From: an uncultured bacterium
GTDB lineage: Bacteria; Verrucomicrobiota; Kiritimatiellia; CAIKKV01; CAITUY01
Reading direction: 5' to 3'
Assembly (NCBI GenBank): GCA_903934155.1
Contig: CAIZMS010000033.1
Location: 1-12,159 of the forward strand
Length of the DNA stretch: 12,159 nt
Shown: one piece after another, positions 7,001 to 12,159 of the stretch
Layout: each line of letters begins with the position of its first letter
How positions within the stretch are numbered: position 1 is the stretch's first letter
Position numbers and translations under genes: made by a program
The notes under the pieces: generated by a model
The model's input: only the letters and a program-made list of their open reading frames with translations
What the model was told of the DNA's origin: nothing
Databases searched by the model: none

Positions 7001-8585
7001 GGTCATCGCCCGTCCACTCCGCCTGCGGGCCGATCTCTGCCGGAAAATTCCCCAACACCGGCCAGGCATCCCACCCGCCGCCAGGCCGGGCTTCGGATAG
7101 AAACACCGCGCGCCCGGCGGGATCGCATCCATCATGGGCAGGCCGATGAATCTCGATCCCGCCCGCCAGCACCTCCGACCGTACAGCTCCATCCGGATTC
7201 AGCGTGAAAGCAAAAACCTCGTTGCGGAGAGCCAGGCGGAAGTCGGTCGAACCGGACCTCTTGCGATGTCCCGCCAGCGCGATCACCAGGGCTATCCCCA
7301 CAACCACTCCACCGCCCTCCCAGAGTCCCGCCCTGAGGGACTGTCCCCAGAACTGCTCCAGCCAGGATGGCGTCGCCATCCGGATCGCCTGTGACTGTGT
7401 CCACACCTGATCCCAAGCGCCCCCCGCCGGAATGTAGAACGGAAGGAGCAGTGGCGCCCAAGTGGTAAACCGTTTTATTCCCTCGGGAAAACAGCGGGCG
7501 GTGGCCGGAGGGCCCAGAAAACGCGCGACTCGGGCGTCAAGCTGCTCCATGCCCAGAAAACTAAGATTCACCAAGGTGGCCACCCGCAGCCCCATGTGGT
7601 CAAGCCAGATGAGAACACGCAACGCATCGTAAGCCAGCACTCCGAGAAAGACCTGGAGACTCCACGCCTGAAAAGCCTGCGGATCGAGCCACAGACTCTG
7701 CCACACGCAACACAGGGTGCGAACCGCACCGTCCTGATTGTACCATGTGGCCGTCGGCATCTGTCGCAGAAAGGTGAAAATAATCGGCGCCATCCAGAGA
7801 CCCCAGCGCAGGACATAGATGGTGCCCTCCGCCAACTCCGTAACTCCCTCACGGGAGAAGACGCGCCGAAGCGGCGCCCACTCGCGTTGCATCACGGCCA
7901 GCAACGCGGAGCGGTTGAGCGCAAAAAGCCACGCGGCCACGCCCCACGAAATCACACCGGCAAGCGCTTCGTTCCACAGCAATCGCGCCCCGCCGGCGTA
8001 CTCGCCCAACGGAAGAAACCCCCAACGACTCAACAGGGGATAAACCTCATAGGATACGGGTGTGCCGCCGATCTTGAGATACGCCGCCAGTTTATGGGTG
8101 ATGACAGGCGTTTGAGCCGCATCGAGATAGAAACCCAAGGCGGCACCCACCAGTCCGCCCAAAGCCGCCTCCACCGCGTAGACCCGCACGCCCGCCACGC
8201 GGCCATGACCGCTGGCCGTGAGCTTGAGATCACGCAGCAGGCTGATTCCGGCATAAACCAGCACGCCCACCGCAAATCCATATCCCGCCCGTTCCGGAAG
8301 GATCCACTCGATCGCCCGGTGCCCCCACGCCCAAGCCAAACACACGCCCAACAAAGCCCCGCGCCACGGCAGGGCGGAACGGCGAGCATTGCTCCACAAC
8401 CGGCGAATATAGGAAGGGCTTCCATCAAAGGTCTCCATCACCGTCTTGACCAAGGGGAACACGGCCGCTCCCAACACCGCCCATGCCACCACCGGCGCCT
8501 GCGCCTGAGCCCACACCCAGGGCCCAAACCCGGCGAGCCAATTTCCAGCCTGTAGCAAACCCATGAACCAGCCGCTGAAACTCAT
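4077..8585 (-). CDS. Membrane-anchored GH94 glycoside phosphorylase-like protein (cyclic beta-1,2-glucan synthase C-terminal type)
   Basis: The 1502-residue product has about 440 residues of polytopic membrane region (hydrophobic segments near 31-49, 75-92, 101-117, 137-155, 206-223, 255-273, 305-325, 425-439). A first beta-sandwich-like part follows (about 450-715), then a second one (about 735-1005), with NRLTPDW and PGEAFYLYEPEMGEWFSPT as in cyclic glucan synthases. The (alpha/alpha)6 barrel spans about 1045-1440. Catalytic signatures: FRDQLQD (R1078, D1079), GTGDWND (D1220, D1223; one is the likely general acid) and YPAGVRENG...H (1363-1375). GH94 enzymes cleave beta-glucosidic bonds with phosphate to give sugar-1-phosphate. 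HRKR after the last membrane segment suggests a cytoplasmic catalytic part. No GT84 synthase domain is visible, and the length is about half of NdvB/ChvB. The sandwich-plus-barrel part resembles 1,2-beta-oligoglucan phosphorylases. The exact substrate is unknown. The gene lies 36 bp after the 475-residue membrane protein gene and is probably in the same operon. Confidence 0.88.
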   Translation of the reverse strand: MSFSGWFMGLLQAGNWLAGFGPWVWAQAQAPVVAWAVLGAAVFPLVKTVMETFDGSPSYIRRLWSNARRSALPWRGALLGVCLAWAWGHRAIEWILPERAGYGFAVGVLVYAGISLLRDLKLTASGHGRVAGVRVYAVEAALGGLVGAALGFYLDAAQTPVITHKLAAYLKIGGTPVSYEVYPLLSRWGFLPLGEYAGGARLLWNEALAGVISWGVAAWLFALNRSALLAVMQREWAPLRRVFSREGVTELAEGTIYVLRWGLWMAPIIFTFLRQMPTATWYNQDGAVRTLCCVWQSLWLDPQAFQAWSLQVFLGVLAYDALRVLIWLDHMGLRVATLVNLSFLGMEQLDARVARFLGPPATARCFPEGIKRFTTWAPLLLPFYIPAGGAWDQVWTQSQAIRMATPSWLEQFWGQSLRAGLWEGGGVVVGIALVIALAGHRKRSGSTDFRLALRNEVFAFTLNPDGAVRSEVLAGGIEIHRPAHDGCDPAGRAVFLSEARPGGGWDAWPVLGNFPAEIGPQAEWTGDDRMLTGVHRGHGLETEVRITLPNQTLALEAWTVTIRNPGSGPRSVRVVPYVEWMLSTIEADRGHTQYNRLFPEVSYEPGIAAVVAFHRLSKIAGFLAADRAPEGFHSERVDFLGRAGTLWAPEALTGGHWRPPAPMAPCPMFDAMAALSLRVEVPAGGSQTVRWWVGAASSREAATALVRRTVPADIPVSRGAVPGPKLDHGTPPRDFSGHYTEFTNGGRTMRILTPFTPRPFDHTMANRLGHVMAVTQRGLHTSSSVNSQQNRLTPDWADLVTRELPGEAFYLYEPEMGEWFSPTYEPLRDRHAAHDVEFGVDGAAVFRMHRGALATELTVFVPPDEPLGVYRLTIRNDGDQPRRLVCASYFEMVLAARPEHAGPLLRGSAAGGRGLWFENPRNTFRSGSAFVAMTPAPGSVVTRRGDFFGPDRTPAHPVWVEGGSVMPEGSGDEQPVAGFRLTLDLPPHGERQVVVVLGQADTREEAERLMERYADPVHAQTQLEVTRDWWNAYGGALEVETSDPGVDGFLHWLKYQALAERLWARKGFYQASGAFGFRDQLQDAVNLIWVDPGLARRQILVHAAQQFVEGDAAHWFFLQQDGRTGLACRSHASDNLLWLAWAVADYVRMTGDGAVLDERIPYLDTEIPLSPLPAGRGGLGLFPLRSPVEESLFSHVRRALDLVLDHRLGYHGLPLIGTGDWNDSFDEIGVEGRGESVWLGFFLLSILKELLPVFETRCEPGRAARYRQSLESLRGALEETWRTDRYLRAIHDDGTEIGLPGGGAWEVDALTAAWAVMAGMDPVRARMAFDTAVRLLERGPVILLGWPPVLETTKPRFGRVAQYPAGVRENGMYCHGVQWLVGAARLLSERCEAEGDRVAAAGYRATAVRLWRKISPLAHTTPDRIEVYGGQPNKQAADLLTEIEPGRMIWSGYTGAAAWMLRQALEGVIGARLQGNQVRLPADLNEPRGDLQVRGVRRFPFL

Positions 8586-8621
8586 GCCCTTGCGAAACCC
8601 CTGCCAGGCGTCACTTGAAAA

Positions 8622-10049
8622 CTACACCGTCGCCACCCCGCCGCCCCGGGCCGTCTTCAGGAGCAGACCGGTCAGCACATAGGCCTCGGCCCACAGGGCA
8701 CCTTGTGAAAGCATGGTGAACCCAATCACCGCCAAGGGCTGCCAGAAGACCGGAAGGATCCATGAGCCGGAACCCAGATCAGCCACCCACGGCGACATCG
8801 CAACAGCAAGGGCCAAAACCGGTAACACAGCCAATTCCCCGGACCGTGCCCGAAGTGCCTTCAGGGATCCCAGACAGGCTAGCGCGGCCGCCAGATTGAA
8901 GACAGCGAGAACCACCGTGCGACCCGCCACGACCGGCATCCAGGAATACATGGAAATTCCCAGGGAAACAGAATAAGCCCCGAGCCGGCTCATCAAATCC
9001 GGATTGGGTAACAAAAGAAGGAGACCGAAAAGAAAGGGAATGACGACCAGGCGGATCCCCGCCGTGGCCCCGAGCGGCTGGCGCCGGGTCATCAGGTGAT
9101 GGGCATTGACCCCCTGATAGAAAACCCAAAACAAGGCGGCTCCAATCCGGCTTAGCCGGATGAGGTCACTCCCCTGCCTGGTCATCGTCCAAACCGGAAG
9201 ATCGCCTGCCGCAAACACAAGAAGGCCTGAGAGGAGCGTGTGCTGCAGGACTTCGCCCCGGGTAGGCCAGCGGCCAGCCAGGCACCGCGTCAAAATTCCC
9301 GCCACTAACATTCCCGCCAGGGTTACGGCAAAAGGGGTAAAAAGCCACTGTCCCGGAAGGGTGTCGGCGTCACCCAGAAGCGCCAGAACAGAAATAACAG
9401 CCAGAACGGAAGCGATGCCAAGGCCAACGCTTCTGGCCCCCAGGCCCGGCACAACCGCCACTCCCAGCTGCTTGCGGAAACCCACCGCCAGAACGGCGAC
9501 CAAAAGGAGACCGAACCAGCGGCCCCAGGGATGCGCCATGACAACATGCCAAAGCGGCCACCGGATCAATCCGGCCTGAATGCGAATGACCCCCGAGATC
9601 GTTTCCCGGCCACCGGGATGCGACACCGCCAACACGCCCTCGCCCCAATTTCCAATGCGGTTCCAATCAAGCGCCACTTCACGGCACCGTGTTCCCGCCC
9701 GAAGCACCATCGGAATCGATTGGATCCCGGCGGAGCCCTTGAGTTCCCAAGTGACGGGTAGTACGGCGGCCTCGGCCGAATCCAGGGTCAAGGCGTAGCT
9801 CAGGGCATGGGCCGGGTTGGTCTTGCGTTCAACGGTCAGGGATTTTGTCCAAATCCCGGCGGCACTGCCTGGCGGAAGGGTGAATCGCAATTCCCAGACC
9901 CCCTTACCGTCCTGGCTCAAGTCTGCCCTTCCGCCCGCCATCTGGAAGACGCCCTGTTCCGTGGAGCCATCAAGAATATTGGCTGAAAGAACAGGGTGCC
10001 CGAAGCCCAGAACCAGGCCGATAATACAGGTAACCCCGAGTTTCTTCAT
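8622..10049 (-). CDS. Uncharacterised polytopic membrane protein with signal peptide and extracytoplasmic beta-rich domain
   Basis: I do not recognise this 475-residue protein. It starts with a clear signal peptide (Lys-Lys, hydrophobic core, likely cleavage after VLSA at residue 23). A region of about 140 residues (24-163) follows, rich in alternating hydrophobic and polar residues with several Trp, looking like a beta-sandwich outside the cytoplasm. About ten hydrophobic segments then run from roughly 175 to 465, ending in a short Gly-rich tail. No catalytic motif could be identified. The start ATG overlaps the gcvPB stop (ATGA, 10049-10046), so translation is probably coupled; an AAGGA lies 15 nt upstream. 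The GH94 membrane protein gene follows after 36 bp, so a shared role in glucan handling or export is the most natural guess, but this rests only on position. Confidence 0.85.
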   Translation of the reverse strand: MKKLGVTCIIGLVLGFGHPVLSANILDGSTEQGVFQMAGGRADLSQDGKGVWELRFTLPPGSAAGIWTKSLTVERKTNPAHALSYALTLDSAEAAVLPVTWELKGSAGIQSIPMVLRAGTRCREVALDWNRIGNWGEGVLAVSHPGGRETISGVIRIQAGLIRWPLWHVVMAHPWGRWFGLLLVAVLAVGFRKQLGVAVVPGLGARSVGLGIASVLAVISVLALLGDADTLPGQWLFTPFAVTLAGMLVAGILTRCLAGRWPTRGEVLQHTLLSGLLVFAAGDLPVWTMTRQGSDLIRLSRIGAALFWVFYQGVNAHHLMTRRQPLGATAGIRLVVIPFLFGLLLLLPNPDLMSRLGAYSVSLGISMYSWMPVVAGRTVVLAVFNLAAALACLGSLKALRARSGELAVLPVLALAVAMSPWVADLGSGSWILPVFWQPLAVIGFTMLSQGALWAEAYVLTGLLLKTARGGGVATV

Positions 10050-11500
10050 GCTTTGAAGCGCATGTCCTTGGCGGCCTTGACTTCATCCAGACGACCGACA
10101 GGAGTATTGCGAGGCATGGCGGGAAACTGGGCGGGATCCCGATCCGCCAAATCGGCAATTTCAAGCATCATGTCAATCAACTCATCCATCTGTTCGCGGG
10201 ACTCGGTTTCGGTCGGCTCGATCATCAGCGCTTCCTTGACCACAAGCGGAAAATAGACGGTCGGCGGGTGAAGCCCGCGTTCAATCAGGGCCTTGGCGAC
10301 ATCGATGGCATGAACCCCCTTCGCCGCCTGGCGCGAGGCGCTGAACACGCACTCATGCATACACAGCCGGTTGTAGGGCAGGTCGTAGCGCGCCTTGAGC
10401 CGGGCCTGTATGTAGTTGGCGTTCAACACGGCATTCTCACTCACCCGCCGCATCCCTTCCCCGCCCAGAAGCAGCATGTACGCATAGGCCCGCAGGATGA
10501 TCGCAAAGTTCCCGTAGAATGAGGCAATATAGCCAATGCTCTTGGGCCGCTCATACTCGAGGGCAAATGTGCCATCGGCTCGCTTGACCACGATGCTGGT
10601 CGGCAAGAAGGGAACCAGTTTGGCTTTTACACCAACCGGTCCGGAACCGGGACCACCCCCGCCGTGGGGTGTCCCAAAGGTCTTGTGCAGATTCACATGC
10701 ACCACGTCGAATCCCAAATCACCCGGCCGACAGCGTCCCAGCAGGGCATTCAGATTGGCTCCATCATAGTACAGGAGCGCATCGCGCTTGTGGGCCAGTT
10801 CGGCGATCTTCAGGATGTCGCGCTCAAACAGGCCCAAGGTGCTGGGGCAGGTGAGCATCACCGCCGCGACCTCGTCATCCAGCGCCGCCTCATAGCGGGC
10901 CAGATCAATCCCGCCATCCGGTCCGGTCGGAATACTCACCACCGTATACCCGGCAATCGCCGCGCTGGAGGGGTTTGTTCCGTGCGCGGAGTCGGGAATA
11001 ATGACCTTGGTTTTGCGGTTAGCCTTGTCCTTGTGATACGCCGCCACCAGCATCATGCCCGTCAGCTCCCCATGCGATCCCGCCATGGGTTGCAGGCTGA
11101 ATCCGTCCATGCCCACAATCTCAGACAGCCAGCGCTCGGTTTCAAACAGCACTTCCAGGGCGCCCTGAGTGAGCATTCCTCCGCCGCGAAGCTGGGGCAG
11201 GAGGGGATGCAATGACGAGAATCCGTCCAGCGCCGCAATCCGCTCGCAGACCTTGGGATTGTATTTCATCGTGCAGGATCCCAGCGGATACATGTTGGCA
11301 TCCACGCTGAAATTTTTCCGGGACAGGTTGGTGAAATGCCGGACTACATCGAGTTCCGACACCTCGGGCAGTTCGGCAGCCTGCTCACGGAAATACTTGC
11401 GGGGAATCCGAAGATTCACGGCGAATTCAGCGGGAGTCAGGTGCGGCAGATTGTCGGCCCGTCGCCCGGGCGCAGACTTTTCGTAGATCAACTTGCTCAT
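10046..11500 (-). CDS. gcvPB: Glycine dehydrogenase (decarboxylating) subunit 2
   Basis: This is the PLP-carrying subunit of the two-subunit P-protein of the glycine cleavage system. With GcvPA it decarboxylates glycine and passes the aminomethyl group to the lipoyl arm of the H-protein. At 484 residues it has the usual length of the separate C-terminal subunit. Seen: YPLGSCTMKYNPK (71-83), GSHGELTG (141-148), SAHGTNPSSA (171-180), DGANLNALLG (246-255), and the PLP lysine K273 in VNLHKTFGTPHGGGGPGSGP. It ends with a helical region holding EPTETES. The start at 11500 is supported by a strong GGAGGG six bases upstream and by a 4-bp ATGA overlap with the gcvPA stop. Its own stop overlaps the start of the next gene in the same way. 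I see no sign of damage. Confidence 0.97.
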   Translation of the reverse strand: MSKLIYEKSAPGRRADNLPHLTPAEFAVNLRIPRKYFREQAAELPEVSELDVVRHFTNLSRKNFSVDANMYPLGSCTMKYNPKVCERIAALDGFSSLHPLLPQLRGGGMLTQGALEVLFETERWLSEIVGMDGFSLQPMAGSHGELTGMMLVAAYHKDKANRKTKVIIPDSAHGTNPSSAAIAGYTVVSIPTGPDGGIDLARYEAALDDEVAAVMLTCPSTLGLFERDILKIAELAHKRDALLYYDGANLNALLGRCRPGDLGFDVVHVNLHKTFGTPHGGGGPGSGPVGVKAKLVPFLPTSIVVKRADGTFALEYERPKSIGYIASFYGNFAIILRAYAYMLLLGGEGMRRVSENAVLNANYIQARLKARYDLPYNRLCMHECVFSASRQAAKGVHAIDVAKALIERGLHPPTVYFPLVVKEALMIEPTETESREQMDELIDMMLEIADLADRDPAQFPAMPRNTPVGRLDEVKAAKDMRFKA

Positions 11501-12159
11501 AACACGCCCTCCAGCGCCTCGGCAAACATGCCGATTTGCTCACGGGTCCGCTTCTCGGTAACCGCGACCAGAAGATAATTATCCATACCCTTATAGTACC
11601 GACCCAGAGGAAACCCGGGGGCAAAGCCGCGGTCAATCATGCGCGACACGAGTCCGCTCGCCTCACAGGGAAGCTCGATCGTAAATTCATTGAACGTCGG
11701 CGCGCTCTTCTTGACCTCCACGCCGGGGATGGCGCTGAGCCGGGTTTTGGCATATTCCGCCTTCAAGGCACACGTTTCCGCCAGCTCCTTGAATCCGTGC
11801 TTCCCGAGCCAGGACAGGTAGATCAGGGCACGCAGGGCACACAACGCCTCATTGGAGCAGATGTTCGACATCGCCTTTTCGCGCCGGATATGCTGCTCAC
11901 GGGCCTGAAGGGTCAGCACGAATCCGCGCCGCCCGGCGCCATCCATCGTGGCCCCGGCAATCCGGCCGGGCATCTTGCGGACATGATCCATACGGGTTCC
12001 CATAAATCCCAGATAGGGTCCTCCGAAAGACAGGGGCAACCCGAGGCTCTGCCCCTCGCCGGTCACAATGTCGGCCCCCATCTGCCCCGGCGTCTTCAGA
12101 AGCCCGAGCGAAACCGGATAGACCGACATGATGGCCATGCAGCCCCTTTTGTGAGCCAC
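11497..12159 (-). CDS. gcvPA: Glycine dehydrogenase (decarboxylating) subunit 1, C-terminal part (5' end beyond right edge)
   Basis: The last 220 residues of the N-terminal-type subunit of glycine decarboxylase are present. The family is about 440-450 residues long, so roughly the first half lies outside; the GTG codon at the very edge is not a real start. Recognisable family segments are PVSLGLLKTPGQMGADIV, LPLSFGGPYLGFMGTR, RKMPGRIAGATMD, GFVLTLQAREQHIRREKAMS followed by NICSNEALCALRA, and a C-terminal FNEFTIELP...GRYYKGMDNYLLVAVTE part. The subunit pairs with GcvPB to form the active P-protein in the cytoplasm. Its stop overlaps the gcvPB start (ATGA), the normal gcvPA-gcvPB order. The promoter, and any gcvT/gcvH genes or glycine riboswitch, would be beyond the right edge and cannot be judged here. 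Confidence 0.96.
   Translation of the reverse strand: MAHKRGCMAIMSVYPVSLGLLKTPGQMGADIVTGEGQSLGLPLSFGGPYLGFMGTRMDHVRKMPGRIAGATMDGAGRRGFVLTLQAREQHIRREKAMSNICSNEALCALRALIYLSWLGKHGFKELAETCALKAEYAKTRLSAIPGVEVKKSAPTFNEFTIELPCEASGLVSRMIDRGFAPGFPLGRYYKGMDNYLLVAVTEKRTREQIGMFAEALEGVL
11507..11512 (-). promoter_or_regulatory. Strong ribosome binding site of gcvPB
   Basis: GGAGGG on the minus strand lies within the last codons of gcvPA, six bases before the gcvPB ATG at 11500. It fixes the gcvPB start and implies efficient coupled translation, fitting the need for equal amounts of both subunits. Confidence 0.75.

Noticed and set aside
4953..8555. Long plus-strand open frames (4953-5876, 5886-6842, 7596-8555) opposite the GH94 gene
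   Set aside because: Products rich in Arg, Pro, His and Gly without domains; the minus-strand frame is continuous for 1502 residues and carries all GH94 motifs.
12157..12159. GTG at the right edge as the start of gcvPA
   Set aside because: It falls in the middle of the family's conserved sequence; the gene plainly continues beyond the window.

Overview
The window is a GC-rich bacterial chromosome segment with almost no non-coding DNA. A large membrane Ser/Thr kinase, a two-subunit glycine decarboxylase, a CC-type Lgt and a GH94 membrane enzyme together suggest the PVC superphylum (Kiritimatiellota, Lentisphaerota or Verrucomicrobiota). This placement is an inference from gene types only; the window holds no rRNA or other phylogenetic marker.

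Layout from left to right: (1) positions 1-2247, minus strand: the first 749 residues of a transmembrane Ser/Thr protein kinase, cut by the left edge. (2) An 87-bp divergent gap with a good promoter for the plus strand. (3) positions 2335-4043, plus strand: lgt followed closely by an rluD-type pseudouridine synthase, a two-gene housekeeping operon. (4) A 33-bp convergent gap with a small inverted repeat. (5) positions 4077-12159, minus strand: a four-gene run, read from right to left as gcvPA (cut by the right edge), gcvPB, a 475-residue multi-spanning membrane protein with a signal peptide, and a 1502-residue membrane-anchored GH94 protein. The first three genes are joined by successive 4-bp ATGA overlaps. 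The GH94 gene follows after 36 bp.

lgt and rluD are ordinary genes of lipoprotein maturation and ribosome modification. gcvPA/gcvPB encode the two subunits of the P-protein of the glycine cleavage system. The least explained part is the distal half of the minus-strand operon. It holds a polytopic protein I do not recognise and a GH94 enzyme resembling the C-terminal part of cyclic beta-1,2-glucan synthases, but fused to its own membrane region of about 440 residues and lacking the GT84 synthase part. These two are the best candidates for an undescribed membrane glucan system. The kinase, with an N-terminal zinc ribbon, an HGD catalytic loop and a large extracytoplasmic coiled-coil region, is a second point of interest.

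No tRNA, rRNA, CRISPR array, insertion sequence or attachment site was seen. No gene-free stretch exceeds 100 bases.
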